Source: Chrysemys picta bellii
Taxonomy: Eukaryota > Chordata > Testudines > Emydidae
DNA: 64,000 bases
Reading direction: 5' to 3'
Assembly (NCBI RefSeq): GCF_011386835.1
Contig: NC_088791.1
Location: forward strand, 125,216,943 to 125,280,942
The notes under the pieces were generated by a model. It searched no databases. It was not told the origin of the DNA and saw only the letters and a program-made list of their open reading frames with translations. Shown piece by piece: positions 1-11,792 of this stretch (within the stretch, counting starts at the first letter, position 1; each line of letters starts with the position of its first letter). A program made the translations under genes and the position numbers.

Positions 1-96
1 TATTTACCGCTAATAGTCAAAGACCAATTAATTGCCAAAATTAGGCTATCCCATCATACCATCCCCTCCATAAACTTATCAAGCTTAGTCTTGAAG

Positions 97-283
97 GGAG
101 AGGGATACCTCAGTGATTTGAGCATTGGCCTGCTAAACCCAGGGTTGTGAGTTCAGTCCTTGAGGGGGCCATTTAGGGATCTGGCACAAAAATCTGTCTG
201 GGGATTGGTCCTGCTTTGAGCAGGGGGTTGGACAAGATGACCTCCTGAAGTCCCTTTCAACCCTGATAGTCTATGATTCTATG
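97..283 (+). mobile_element. tRNA-derived SINE, turtle Cry type
   Basis: A short element of about 187 bp. It starts with a tRNA-like head: an A-box-like tacctcagtgatttgagca and a B-box-like gagttcagtcc. A conserved body follows (cttgagggggccatttaggg, ctgggggattggtcctgctt-like) and the tail gattctatg. It matches the SINEs at about 44165-44354 (same strand) and 60155-60303 (opposite strand). It lies inside the CR1 3' UTR and is therefore younger than that CR1. I see no clear target duplication. The exact left end is uncertain by a few bases. Confidence 0.85.
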
Positions 284-355
284 TCTTTTTTTTTCCCCCA
301 CTACCCCCCCTGGAAGGCTGTTCTAGAACTTCACTCTTCTGATAGTTAGAAACCT

Positions 356-938
356 TCATCTAATTTCAAGTCTAAACTTCCTGATGGCCAGTTTATATCC
401 ATTTGTTCTTGTATCCACATTGGTACTGAGCTTAAATAATTCCTCTCCCTCCCTGGTATTTATTCCTCTGATGTATTTGTAGCGTGCAATCATCTCTCCC
501 TTCAGCTTTCTTTTGGTTAGGCTAAACAAGCCAAGCTCTTTGAGTCTCCTTTCATAAGACAGGTTTTTCATTCCTTGGATCATCCTAGTAGCCCTTCTCT
601 GTACCTGTTCCAGTTTGAATTCATCCTTCTTAAACATGGGAGACCAGAACTGAACACAGTATTCCAGATGAGGTCTCACCAGTGCCTTGTATAATGTATA
701 ATAACACCTCCTTATCTCTACTGGAAACACCTCGCCTGATGCATCCCAAGACCGCATTAGCTTTTTTCACGGCCATATCACATTTGCGGCTCATAGTCCT
801 CCTGTGATCAACCAATACTCCGAGGTCCTTCTCCTCCTCTGTTACTTCCAACTGATGCGTCCCCAGCTTATGACAATAATTCTTGTTATTAATACCTAAA
901 TGCATGACCTTGCACTTTTTACTACTATTAAATTTCAT
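356..938 (-). pseudogene. CR1 ORF2 C-terminal reverse-transcriptase remnant
   Basis: The end of the CR1 reverse transcriptase downstream of the catalytic YADD box. The first open stretch (938 to 630) reads MKFNSSKKCKVMHLG and continues to EKDLGVLVD, ending near GCIRRGV. The second (757 to 356) continues in another frame with RRCYYTLYKALVRPHLEYCVQFW and ends near LGLFSLTKRKLKGEM and YKYIRGIN. The two frames overlap, so at least one frameshift has broken the gene. The palm domain itself is not in the window. It cannot encode an active enzyme. The family call is firm because this C-terminal part is highly typical of vertebrate CR1. Confidence 0.85.
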
Positions 939-1084
939 CCTAGTATGATATCCCGGTCCTTCTCTGTATTGGCAATACCTCCCAGCTTTGTATCATCCAC
1001 AAACTTTATTAGCACATTCCCACTTTTTGTGCCAAGGTCAGTAATGCCGTGACCCAACTGCCAACGTACTTGAACAGGTCCGTC

Positions 1085-1640
1085 TGGTTTAGTCTCACTC
1101 CATTAATCTGTGCAATTTCCCTATAGCACCTCTACTGATCCCCAAAATGTCAGTCTTAGTCATGCACATTTTCATCCCATGCCAGCTTAGCTGGTCATAC
1201 CATTGGTTTACAATTTCCTCTAGGGCTTCTTTTGAGGATGCCCTTATTGTTATGTCATCTGCTTATAGCTGCTGCTTACCTTTTCCCATTAGGACCTTCC
1301 TGCTGACATGGCACATCAATATAATAAACAGCAGTGAATTTAGGGCTCACCCCTGGTGCAGTCCAACTTTCACTTCAAAAGGACTTACCATTCCCAAACA
1401 TGTTTGGAGCACTGATTAGGTGAGCTGTACAGAGCATTCACCGTAGTCATTAAATCCTCAAATATGTCATTTCCTCAGCACTGATGTGAACATCTTGTTG
1501 TTGTTTGTTGTATGCCTTTTCTAGGTCTATAAATGCCCAGAAGCTATCCTGCTAGTACTCTTAGATCACTGTCAGACTTCATTTTACCACTGATAGGCTC
1601 ACTGTTGCATAGAACACTTATCAAGCCATTTGTTTAATGT
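1085..1640 (-). pseudogene. Fossil non-LTR reverse transcriptase, RTE-like
   Basis: The minus strand holds three reverse-transcriptase palm motifs in the right order. Motif A reads FIDLEKAYN (codons 1507-1533), motif B reads VGLHQG (1350-1367), and motif C reads ADDI (about 1251-1262), followed by a stretch ending in HGMKMCMTKTDILGISR. Motifs B and C are in one frame, with stops between them; motif A is in another frame, so there is at least one frameshift. The VGLHQG plus ADDI signature differs from the neighbouring CR1 and resembles RTE-type or similar LINEs, but the clade is inferred. No end structure is visible. It is a dead fragment of roughly 180 codons. Confidence 0.6.
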
Positions 1641-2690
1641 GGCTGTTAAGAGGATGCAATGCTCCCCAGGGGAATCCAGGGTGGTGTGGCACATCACCAC
1701 CATCTGCCCTTAGCGTTAAGCAGTCTCAGCTGTGTCTGTGGTGGATCAGCTCCCTGAAACCACCAGCCCCTGGCAGTACAAGCACTGCCTTCCAGCCCCC
1801 GAATACTCAGCGCATTCCCTGCAGTGTCCAGCTCCTATCCATGGAACACTCTCACAGAATTATCAGGCCTGCTGTTCCCAGAGCACGAGATATATTTTAT
1901 AATGAAAGAAGAAAAAGTAAATTATCAAAGAAAAAAGATTCAAGTGATCGTAAGAATATTACAAAACAAATGGTTACATACACAACAAAATCATAATACA
2001 CTTTCTAGAGACTAAACTGGACTAACAGGTTAACCTGTCTAAAGAAATTTTATCTCATCCAAAGTTGTTCTCCAGCATTTTCTGCCAAGCTTGGTTGAGA
2101 GCTCACTGTCATGAACCACATTTGCTGTCCCTTTACTGCCCAGGAGAGGTAGAGCAATCCTCTGAATTGCAACTGAATATAAGGTTCTCTCCTCTCACTA
2201 TTTTTCTCTTGGTTAGTTTCTTTCTGAAGTTCTTATCCTTCATTTACGTTCAATTCATACTGGTGATAGGAGAACCCTTGTGAGTGAGACAATACTCAAT
2301 TGACATGTAAACTGATATGTCTGACCGAAAACTTGTTTTTCACTTTGCTGGTGACCAACCCCCAGACACAGACTTTCAGAATATATTTTTATATATATAG
2401 GAGTTCTATATAACTCTTTACACAACATTGATACATGCATTGCACAATGATATTGATGGCCAGTGCAACACCAGCTTCTGTCTGAGACCTCACATGACAT
2501 TCTTTGGTGAACCAGAATGTACATACCAGACCCCAGAAATTTCTGTAACCTCTAAGCACAGGGCAATGCTAGCATAATTATTTTTTTGGGGAGGGGGCAA
2601 AGGGATGGCAAAGACCATTATTGGGACAGCAAGGATTTTGCGATACATACTTTATAGAATGGGGATAAATAATGTTGGTAACAATTTATT
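1641..2690. other. No recognisable feature
   Basis: Mixed-composition sequence without a convincing gene. A C-rich part (about 1660-1890) gives a 119-codon open frame on the plus strand that has no family resemblance. A short TA-rich run lies near 2380-2400. It may contain an old LTR or LINE fragment that I cannot name. Confidence 0.4.
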
Positions 2691-4985
2691 TACCTTCTTG
2701 AAACTGGCTACGTCTGCTTTTGTGAGCAGCAGCAAGTCTGTCAACACTGTCTTCAGATCAAGACTCTGACCACTTCTTATTTTTTTATTCCAATAGCCAT
2801 GTGAGCCAATTCTCTTAGTTTGTCACTTGTCATATAGTTCCTCACTCAGGTAATCTTTCACCTATTGAGGACATGAGAATGTTCTTTCACAGTTTGAAAG
2901 CACTTTTTGGAGGAATACACACACCAATCACACAACGTATGCAGTTTGTGGGAGGCATGTTTGTATTTTAAACCCCCCCCCCCTAAAAAAAAAAGGCAGC
3001 TGCAGCAAACTCTCAGTCTTGGACTTCTGCTCTTCTTCATACCATTCAATTACTTTTGGCAAGTGTTTTACCTCAGTCTCCACTCAGTCTATATCGCATC
3101 CGTAGTGTTCTGCAAGTGGTTTTAATTTTAGAAAGTTATGAAAGTTCTCATACTTTGGGTTAAGGGAATTGACACCAGCAAGAAGAGATTTATTTTCAGA
3201 AAATCTTTTTCAAAGTTCTCCAGTTATTTGATCAAGCACTAGAAAAAGCGTGTTTCCTGAAGTCTCCTTTATCTCAAAGGGGCTGTTCTTCAATTGACAC
3301 TTCAGTCAAAATGTATTCCTTTTTAGGAAACTTTTGTACACAACTATGTGATCAACAGATTTCAGTTGGCTTTAAATCTCTTTGGAAGCTATGGTAATGA
3401 CTTTACTCCTTATTTTATCAAACGCCTCTTCCAAATCACTCATGTTCAGAAATTCACTGATTAGGGCATTCACAGATAAGCATGCCCGAGACAAGCATTA
3501 CTCAGCTGCTTGTAAGCAGTCAGATATAACTTTAAGCAGTTGAAGAATTTTTGTGACTTCTTTGCATGTTCAAAGTCTAATACTCCACTAAGATCTCGTC
3601 CATCCATTGCCCTATCAACTCTTGACATATCTCGAGATGGAACAACGAGTGTCACAAGAATGGATAAAATTGTCTTTTTCACAGAATTTCAAGCAGAAAC
3701 TTGGCATGGCCATCAAATGTCAGAGCTGCTTCAATTTCAAGACCATTTTTTTTAATGACTATGAATTTAGTGTGTATAGCTGATCCAGAGGGAAGTGTAC
3801 AATTTCTGCAGGATAGTGAAAAAATTCAGTGCCCGTTTCTTTCCTTTTGCATACATCAGTAATAACTTATGTTTGAGCCTGTGACTGAAACAATGAATGG
3901 ACAATGCTTGAGGTACTTCTTTCAGTAAAGAGCTTGCACGCCATTATGATTTTCCTTCATAACATTGGCACCATCATAGTTTTGGGCAATACAGTTCTGT
4001 ATATCAGTAACACACTGTGACAATGTGTTCTTCACATACTGAAGGAGAGACTTTTTTGCATCAAGCAACTCGGCGGGATGGAAACCAAGAAAGCTTTTGT
4101 ATATAGTGCTATTCAAATATTGCAACACAACTGACACTTGTTCTACCTTGCTAATGTGCTTAGTTTTATCAACCATTATAGAGAAAACATTAGCCGTTTT
4201 GACTTCTTGGCTTGTGCATTCAAGTGCCATTTCTGACTTAATGTGAATGATTTCATTTTGTATTGACGAATGGGTGTATTTTGCATTGCATGGTCCACAT
4301 TCAGTTTTCTTTCACCATGTTGTTGTATTTGGCTATTAGAGTCAGGAGCTCCAGGAAGTTGCCCTTGTCACTGCTTGCATTCTCTTCTTTTTCATCTTTG
4401 AGCAATCCTCCAAACTGCAGCAAGTTGCAGGACATCTGTCACAACTTCAATATACATGTGGTTCTCTTTCACTAAAGCAAAATATGCATCAGTAATGTGC
4501 CACTGCCATGAAAGACTGTCACCCTTTGAATATCCTCGAATGACACCCACGCTACTTGAGACCTCTTGTGTTTCTGTTTTCATGCTGTCAGAATTCTGCA
4601 TCCTTGGCCATAGCTTTTTCCCCCCAGTTTGTTGAAGCCATTATCAAATAGACAGACAGATTTTTCTACAGCGATGGATGCGGAAAAAAATCTGCATCGG
4701 AAGCTGTAAGCTGCATTCATTATTTCACTATATTCAACCCATGGATAGAAACCAAACCACTCTCTTTTGAAACTTTTCTGCAGTCATTCCTGTATTTTGT
4801 TTGAGGACAAGACCTTAGCTGTGGTGGTTTTGCGCCGTCAGATACAATTTGCACGATATCACTTAGTCGCGGTGGAATCTTACTCCCTGGGCTTATTTTA
4901 TTATACTGTATTGTCCAGTCACTTCCTACCATCTCTTCATCTGATGCTGAATGTTCAACTTCTGATTCTTCTATGATACAATCAT
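2690..4985 (-). pseudogene. hAT-superfamily transposase fossil (TTF zinc finger / DUF4371 type)
   Basis: A decayed cut-and-paste DNA transposase gene on the minus strand. The N-terminal part (about 4720-4870) reads PQTKYRNDCRK followed by a degraded SIHGLNI, as in TTF-type zinc fingers of ZMYM1-like or DUF4371 hAT proteins. The RNase-H-like core includes FSIMVDKTKHISKVEQVS (about 4130-4190, first Asp in MVDKTK) and IQNCIAQNYDGANVM (about 3960-4010, second Asp in YDGA). Further C-terminal pieces follow: an Arg/Cys stretch near 3620-3690, a NCLKLYLTAYKQL piece at about 3500-3540, and a tail near 2990-3050. Each block is in a different frame or broken by stops. Terminal repeats were not found, so the limits are approximate. 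It is a relic, not a working gene. Confidence 0.75.
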
Positions 4986-5557
4986 CTTTGTCTAAGGTAC
5001 AAAGCTCAGGTGAGGCCCCTCTTGCAGGCCACTGTTTTCAAGTAGTCTAGGCCAGACGTCCCAGGCTACCTTCCCCTTCCTGGCCAAGTTCATGCAACAG
5101 GAAAGTGTGTGTTGGAGCAGGGGTGCGGGAGAGCGCCAGCCCATAGTCAAAGCCTGCAGGGGGAAATTGTCTGGAAGAGGAAAAGAGAGATGCCCTACAC
5201 CCCGCTGCATATGAACTTGCCCAACCTCATCCCTGGCTGGGAAGTTAGGGGGTTTGGCCTGGCTGACAGCAGTCTACCTCCCAGCTACCTTTGCTGGGAG
5301 GGAGACAGATAAGTCTGAGGTGATGCTGTTGTGTTGGGGATGTATTGAAAAGATATGCCACAAATTCAATCCTGATGGAATGTGTCTGCCTTTTGTTTAG
5401 CATTCAGACTGGGAGTCTTGTTAGATCCTGCTTTTAGCTGCTTTTAAATGATCAGTTAGCAGCTGTAAGCAAGGCTACTTTTCCCAGCTGCACTCAGTCA
5501 GAAGGCTGAGATCCTTCCCTTTGATTCCATCCATCAGAGTGCAGTTATAAATATACA
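4986..5557. other. No recognisable feature
   Basis: A slightly GC-richer stretch next to the hAT fossil, containing repeated lysine- or glycine-rich short open frames on both strands that look random. It could include the 5' flank of the hAT element. Confidence 0.35.
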
Positions 5558-5565
5558 GGCTAACC

Positions 5566-5891
5566 CAGGGATTCTCAAACTCTTTGAACTGTTTACCACA
5601 CTTCAGTACAGAGGTTGTTCTGTGTATTGGTTACCTTCAGGTTTTCAGTCCTGCAGGCTACCTTCCCTTTCTTTTATGATTGTGTAATATCACTGTGGTG
5701 ATGGTGGCAGCAGCAATTGCCTACCTATAAAAGTAATATTAGGGACGTGTTTAATGGATTTGGAGTTGCAATTTAAAAGTTTTATAAACAAGAGAGAGAA
5801 ACCAGCACCACATGATCAGTCAACTCTGGACTGAAAACAAGTGCACAGCAGACCACCTCTTGTCCTAAAACACACAGTCTGGGAAACTCTG
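5566..5891. mobile_element. Non-autonomous hAT-like element, 326 bp
   Basis: The left end reads cagggattctcaaactc. The right end, ctgggaaactctg, is its imperfect inverse, as in the CAGNGGTTCTCAAAC ends of many vertebrate hAT elements. The 8 bases outside each end (ggctaacc at 5558-5565, tgctatcc at 5892-5899) agree at 6 of 8 positions, consistent with an old 8-bp target duplication. There is no coding capacity. Confidence 0.6.
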
Positions 5892-5899
5892 TGCTATCC

Positions 5900-8429
5900 A
5901 GGTCATTGCAATACTTAGCACTTTAGATTCTATTTTCATCTTCCAAAGGCTGTGAATACATTAAATCATATCTTCCAGATTACTTATTCTAGACTTTCTG
6001 TGCCTTTAAAGATAATGAGTCATAACTTGCCCTTTCTTCTATGTCTTTCCACTTCACAGCTGTCTTATTTTGCTGTAATAATAATTTGCAAAAAACATTT
6101 CTTGCCCTTTAATGATTATTGATATGTAGAATGCCAGGTCTCTGCAGTGTAATAAGGACATGACGAACAGATAGTTCACCAAAAGAGCAGGCGCTCAGGT
6201 CTAGCAGGGTAGCAAGAAGAACACCTGCCATCTGTGAAGATGAATTGGATTTCTGAAAATAGTACAGCAGTCGAATTGAGAGCCTTGTCTAATGTGAATT
6301 TATATTCCTGGAAAAGCCACACAATATTACATTCGCTGGCTGTTCAATTGATTTAGCTGAACTTTTGCAAGTGTTATCAGTCTGGGCCTCTTAGAGGAAA
6401 TCTTTTGTGCAGACTGAACTTTTCATTTATGTTTAGAGACAAGCTGATAAACATCACCAGACAATTTTTGTTCTGTTTGTGCAACCAGGGGGATTAAAGC
6501 AAATAAGTGGCTAACAAAGATCATACTTGGCAGAATTTTACTTCTAGGAAGCAGACTTTTAGCTGGTGGATCTAAAGTATATTTAAATTACATTTAACAA
6601 AAACATGTAAAGAAACAAAACCAGTGTATGAAGGCCATTCTTTGTCTCTTCGATTCCTAGTTAAGCTACTGTATCATGATCTTGGGTAGAAGTGACATAA
6701 CATGGGATCACAGAGTTGCAATGAGAGGCAGATTGGAAGACGGGGGTTGCATAGGTGTAAGTGATGGAAGAATATGAGGATAGTGGATGCACAGGTATCA
6801 TCCAGGGCCAAATTTTCTTGGCAGAGTCATTATGACTGATGGTAAAGCGTGAAGCAGAAAGAACCCAGCTTTCCTTTCAATTTGCAGTCTGAGTTTTGTA
6901 GGGCCGGCAGGCTAAAAACAAACCAAAAAACATTGTTATTGTAAACCTGAGCTCTGAAAATAGAGGCAATAAAAAGCAAACCTTTTATTGCCCTTTTTAG
7001 GCACTTTTCAGAGCTGAACCATGCTTCCAAGTCCAACAATAAAACAAGGCAAATTATGAAACTGTCTGAAAGAAGCAGGTCCCTAAGTAATACTTGCCAG
7101 GTTGAATCAAATAAAGACCAACTGCTGTTAGATTTATACCTTTACCTATTTGCAGTGGTGGATATCTTGTCACTTCACCTGTAACAAACTATAATATAAG
7201 CCTCCCAATGCAATCACCTTCTATTTAGTTTCAGAGCTTTTGTTTGTTTCATTCCAGGAGACCAGTTGATTTTATTTGCTTCCTGTTTGTTTTAGATTGT
7301 ATGTTGGGATTTAATATCCGATATCAAAAAAGCAATGATTTAAGATGGAGGCTATAGAAGGAATAAATGAAGAGCTATTTGAGAGGCATGCTGTCCTCAG
7401 AATATACCTTGAATTCATACTATGTACATCAAAAATCCTGAAAAATTGCCTTTTTTTTTCTTCCTTTTCTTTCCACATTCTAATGGCATGTAATGAATGG
7501 CCCTTGGCTATCACTGAGCTTTAACATTAGAGAGGTTCATGATGATGTAGCTGGTATTCATGTTAAGATAATCTATGCATGTACAATAGATGAAGCAGGA
7601 ACTCCAGATAAGACTCCTGTGTTTTCTGACTTATTTGGATGCAAAGTTGTTAGCATTTAATCATGTTACACTGCAAACTGAACTGGGGAAATAAGTCACC
7701 ATAGGGTGTATGTAATTAGTGCCTAATGCTAATGGAGAACAAAACCATTCTTTTTAGGTGAGCTTTTAGAAATGGGTGCTTGTACCTGTTTTGTGCACAC
7801 TCATTACCCTTCTGCAGTGATACTTAAGCAACGTATAATTAGCCTAATGCTTTGATTCCTGTTAAAAATTTCAATTGACTTTTTAAAAAGTTGTGGAATA
7901 TTGATGGAGTTACAACCTAGTACTGTAACTGAAAGAGTCAGAACATACTTTGTTGCACTGGTCGTTTCCTCATACTTCCATCTCAGCTTTATTTTCGTGA
8001 ATGTCTGAAACTCCATCTTAAAATCAACGGTGCTGAATATTCCTTGCAATATGATTTTTGGCATGCGGGATATAATGTTAAATGTAGAAACCCACTAACC
8101 AAACAAAGAATGTGATGCAGACTTAAAAGTGAATAACATAATGTGATGTATATTTTTACTAATATAATCTAATAAAATAAACAGACATACTTTTTAAAAG
8201 TAAAAGAGAATGTCTGCCTGCTAACTAGGACTGGCCAAAACAAGGAAGATATTTCACAAGCGTATCCTTGAAAATGTCTTCTGTGCATGTGTTGTTTTGG
8301 TAGCTTCAACCACTCTACTGTTAACTTGTGTGGATCAGCCTGTAGGATTAGGACCCAAGTGGCTCCTTGCCCCTGCATCTTCACCCAGGGCTCCATCTGC
8401 ATGGATCAGCAGGTCCCTCGTATGTAAAT
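5900..8429. other. Unique AT-rich sequence, no feature seen
   Basis: About 2.5 kb with only short chance open frames. No exon with splice signals and protein-like reading, and no repeat end, could be supported. Confidence 0.4.
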
Positions 8430-8640
8430 ATCGTGCAGGAAGTTTTCAAAGGTGGGTCCATCAATTTAGGCATCTCGTGGTTTGGCTTTTCAGAGGTGCT
8501 GAGCACCTCCAGGTCCTATTGACCTCAGTACAAATTGCAGATGCTCAGTGCCTGAAAACTGGGTCATTTTATTTAGATGCCTACATACGTTTTGAGGTAC
8601 CTAACTTTAGGCAGCCACGTTAGTAAATTTTGGCCCATAT
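8430..8640. repeat. Short palindrome-rich MITE-like repeat
   Basis: Contains inverted segments such as ttttcagaggtgctgagca and tgctcagtgcctgaaaa, and the self-complementary aggtgctgagcacct. The arrangement resembles the abundant small inverted-repeat elements of turtle genomes. No target duplication was identified, so the limits are approximate. Confidence 0.45.
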
Positions 8641-8958
8641 AAACACACTCTGGTGAAGGTTTAAGTATATATAACCATGACTTCAAATATTTATAGTTAG
8701 TGCCTTTTCTCTAGGAAAAAAATGGACCATCAGGTTGCATTGCAGATTGCTCTTGAAGGCAGAGACTGTTTTCCTTTGTGTTTGTACAGTGGCTGCACAC
8801 TGGAGCCTTGGTCTTGAGTGGGGCTTTATTATTATTTATTTGGGTGTCTTTAGGGGCTAACACAAAACAAACAAGAATCCGTGCTAACTTGGTCTAGGTG
8901 AAGTCTGTATATATGCATAATGAAAAGATTGTCCTTGCCTCAAAGAGATTCCATCTAA

Positions 8959-9254
8959 GGGTACATCTATACTTACTTCCTGGTCCGGATGTAAGTGATT
9001 GATCTTCTGGGATCGATTTATCGCGTCTTGTCTAGACGCGATAAATTGATCCCGGATCGATCCCGGAAGTGCTTGCCGTCGACGCCGGTACTCCAGCTCA
9101 GCGAGAGGAGTACGCGGCATCGATGGGGGAGCCTGCCTGCCGCGTCTGGACCCGCGGTAAGTTCGGACTAAGGTACTTTGAATTCAGCTACGTTATTAAC
9201 GTAGCTGAATTTGCGTACCTTAGTCCGAAGTGGGGGGTTAGTGTGGACCAGGCC
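8959..9254. mobile_element. PIF/Harbinger-like MITE, copy 1 (296 bp)
   Basis: The ends are gggtacatctatactta and, at the right, agtgtggaccaggcc, an imperfect terminal inverted repeat. Each is flanked by TAA (8956-8958 and 9255-9257), the 3-bp target typical of Harbinger elements. The interior holds two hairpins: one around tcgcgtcttgtctagacgcg (about 9023-9045) and a longer one around cagctacgttattaacgtagctg (about 9185-9209). It is closely related to the copy at 11506-11792. No coding capacity; it would depend on a Harbinger transposase made elsewhere. Confidence 0.8.
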
Positions 9255-9261
9255 TAAGATC

Positions 9262-9400
9262 CCAGTCCTGCAGAGATGTATGCATGTGCTTAACATCGCA
9301 CATGTGAAGAGCTTAATTGAAGTCAACGGGACTGTTCATCTGCATAATGCCTAGGCAGAAGCCTACATTTCTGCAGCACTGGGACCTGTGTAAGCTTTTT
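9262..9400. repeat. Small MITE-like repeat with tgaagtcaacggg core
   Basis: Begins with cccagtcctgcagag and ends near ttctgcagcactggga, which are roughly inverse, around a core ttgaagtcaacggg. The same core recurs in several short repeats here (for example near 20770, 38690 and 49655), a pattern familiar from turtle MITEs. Confidence 0.5.
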
Positions 9401-10429
9401 GGGTTCAACCACTATATAAACAAATAACCTGCATCTCCATCCACCACTGAATAGTAGCTTCCTTTCTGGGGTAGACGGCAGAACAATGATAGTGTGGAGA
9501 ATGAAGCATTGTGGCTGGGCCTAAAGATGAGACCGACGCTCCTTGCTGCAAGACTTGATGCTTGGTTAGATCACACAGATTGCCTTTGCATACCATGTAA
9601 ATTAGGGAGTAATTTCATGAAAGTCACTGGAGTTACATGGCAGTAAAACTAATGTGAGAGGAGAGTCAGGCCTATAGTCTTGCGGTCAGACACCTTTGGT
9701 AGCCTGCTTTGTAGATGAAATACCAGGCATATTTGTGTTCCAACTACTATCTATTCCTATCTGCTGCCTATTAACCGGTACAATCAATAATAGATTATGG
9801 TTGCTCCTAAGCATGTACAGTACTACTAGTACATACAAGCATATTCTGAAGCCCTTTCTTTCCCATGACATTCATAGAACTTCTAGTTTAAAAGCCAGGT
9901 CTGTACCTATAGTATAGTTTGAAAGCATGACATGTTTGCAGTTTGTCTGAAGATTTTTGGTGTTATAATTGGGTTTTCTTTTTTAAATTTTAGAAACTGG
10001 CATTTTCTAAAAGTGAGGCTTTACATTTATTGTCTCTCATTAGTGCTATTATATTAGTGCTGTTGCAGCTTCAAGTATCAAGAAAGCTGCCTTTGAATGA
10101 CTGATTTTGGTTGACAATTAGTAGGGCCATCAGGAAAGGGGGAAGAGAATATTTGGAGGCTACTCATTTTACTCATTTCCTTCTCCTGCACCCCACATCA
10201 AAGCAAGAGACAGGGCTTAACACTTGGTCTGTGGGGAGGGAGTGTAGAAAGGGGAGCAGCGGTGAGACACATCCTGAAGGAGTCTTCAGTTGATGGGTGA
10301 GTATTAACTGTTAGCCATATGGACTAAGCTTGTCACTGCTTCCCCAGTAGGAGGGAACTTATATTGTGCAAAACTCTATCTGCATGAACCTGGAGACTTC
10401 ATCCTGCTCTATCCCTGAGAGGGTTGGCT
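9401..10429. other. No recognisable feature
   Basis: Mixed sequence with only short chance open frames on both strands. Confidence 0.4.
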
Positions 10430-10870
10430 GGCACAGAGTGAATGGGGAAGATGAAGAAGCAACAGAAGTTGGTGAGCAAAGAGCAAGGTTGGGGAAGACC
10501 AGAGAATAAGTAAGGAAAATGGTGTGGTAGCAGGAGAGTTCTATGATTGGGGAAGAGAATGAGTGAATGGGAGGGGGCAGGTAAATGGGGAAGGAGGTAG
10601 GGGAACAGAATACTATTGAGTGAGTGGGATTGAAGGGGATGGAGAAGAAGAGGCAGTGGAGGAGGGAAAAATTAGGGGTTAGGGAATAAACCAGAGGGAT
10701 CAGATTGAGAGGTGTGAGAGAGATCATGCGGCGGGAGGGAGTGAACACAGGTAAATAAACTGAAGAAACGGAGAGAGCAGGAAAACTGGACAGAAAATAG
10801 TGAAGGGTAAAACAGAAGAAACGAGAAACTGAAGACAGACCGTGAGAAAAGGATAAAAGGTAAAATTTTT
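10430..10870 (+). repeat. Purine-rich low-complexity tract
   Basis: About 440 bp strongly biased to A and G on the plus strand (many ggggaag, gagaga, gaagaag words). The 129- and 68-codon minus-strand frames over it are Ser/Phe/Pro-rich by-products of this bias, not genes. Confidence 0.75.
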
Positions 10871-10879
10871 AAAATCACC

Positions 10880-11027
10880 TAAAACCCCTTAGTGACGTAG
10901 GGGCATGAGTCCTGTTTTCAAAAGTGATTTAGGCACTTAAGTCTGTTTTATGGAAAGTCAATGGGGTTTAGGCTCCTAAGTGCCTGTGTTACTTTTGAAA
11001 ATGGGGCTTGTTTTCAAAAGCACCTAA
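10880..11027. repeat. MITE-like inverted repeat
   Basis: Has ttttcaaaagtgatttaggcact on one side and ctaagtgcct...acttttgaaaat on the other, around an agtcaatggggtt core. This is a typical short palindromic turtle repeat with no coding capacity. The ends are approximate. Confidence 0.55.
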
Positions 11028-11240
11028 GGGCTGGTCTACATTTTTCAGAGCTGCAGGGGCACAGCTGCATCGGTGCACTGCTCTAGCATTTAGAGAAGGC
11101 GCTACCTACAGCCGAAGGGAGAGCTTCTCCAGTCAGTATAGGTACTCTCCTCTCAGATAGGTGAAATTCTGTCTATGCCAGGAGTTAGACTGGTATAACT
11201 GCATGGCTCAGGGGTGGATTTTCCAGGGCTGAGTGATTTA
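11028..11240. mobile_element. MITE of the ggctggtctaca family, partial
   Basis: Begins gggctggtctacattt directly after TAA, then runs through gcgctacctacagccgaagggagagc and gtataactgcatggctcaggggt. The same internal words occur at about 15935-16170, 23857-24060 and 39091-39374. The right end is not clear, so the copy is probably truncated. Confidence 0.6.
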
Positions 11241-11505
11241 GGAGTCTTTTATCTCAAGTGCCTTTAAGAGAAAGAAGAATGATTTGATCCCAGATTAAAA
11301 AGTGGACTTAAATATGGTAACATATTAGAGAAAAATGAGACAAAGGGTTTGTCTTCACTGTGCCACAGTGTGAACTACAGGGATGTGAATTGTTGCCCAC
11401 TAACTGTCCTGTTTGGATGGTGCTGGTGCAAACGTAAAGGTACCTAGTTCATGCTAACGTAGTCCTATTGGAAAGAGACTACTTCAATGTGCAAAAAGTA
11501 CCTTA

Positions 11506-11792
11506 TGGGCTACGTCTACACTACCCCCCTGAATCGGCAGGTAGAAATCGATCTCTCGGGGATCGAATTATCGCGTCTCGTCGGGATGCCACATTCGATC
11601 CCCAAATTGACGCTTGTACTCCACCAGGGGAGGTAGGAGTAAGCGCCGTCGACGGGGAGTGTGGAGGTCGATTTGCCACCGTCCTCACAGCGGGGTAAGT
11701 TGGCTCCGATACGTTGAATTCAGCTACGCTACTGGCGTAGCTGAATTTGCGTATCTTAAATCCCTCCCCCACCCTGTAGTGAGGACGTAGCC
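11506..11792. mobile_element. PIF/Harbinger-like MITE, copy 2 (287 bp)
   Basis: The ends are tgggctacgtctacact and agtgaggacgtagcc, which are inverse to each other, flanked by TTA on both sides (11503-11505 and 11793-11795). The interior matches copy 1 at 8959-9254: a tcgattatcgcgtctcg-like block, a cgccgtcgac block, and the hairpin cagctacgctactggcgtagctg. Its outer sequence gtctacact is shared with the large Harbinger element at 24719-29561. Confidence 0.82.

Larger units (their letters stand above)
1..1045 (-). mobile_element. CR1 LINE 3' fragment, cut by the window edge
   Basis: This is the 3' part of a chicken-repeat-1 type non-LTR retrotransposon on the minus strand. It holds the end of the ORF2 reverse transcriptase (356-938) followed by 3' untranslated sequence running off the left end. 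The reading on the minus strand gives typical CR1 phrases such as KCKVMHLG, EKDLGVLVD and RPHLEYCVQFW. A tRNA-derived SINE interrupts the 3' UTR at about 97-283. The 5' part of the element is missing beyond about 1045, as usual for 5'-truncated LINE copies. The outer limits are approximate because no target duplication can be seen. Confidence 0.88.

Noticed and set aside
1637..1996. Possible LTR or retroviral remnant
   Set aside because: No LTR ends, primer-binding site, polypurine tract or viral protein motif was seen.
10359..10878. 129- and 68-codon minus-strand frames that look like membrane proteins (Phe/Leu/Ser-rich)
   Set aside because: They come from a purine-rich tract read on its pyrimidine strand; no start context, splice or family support.
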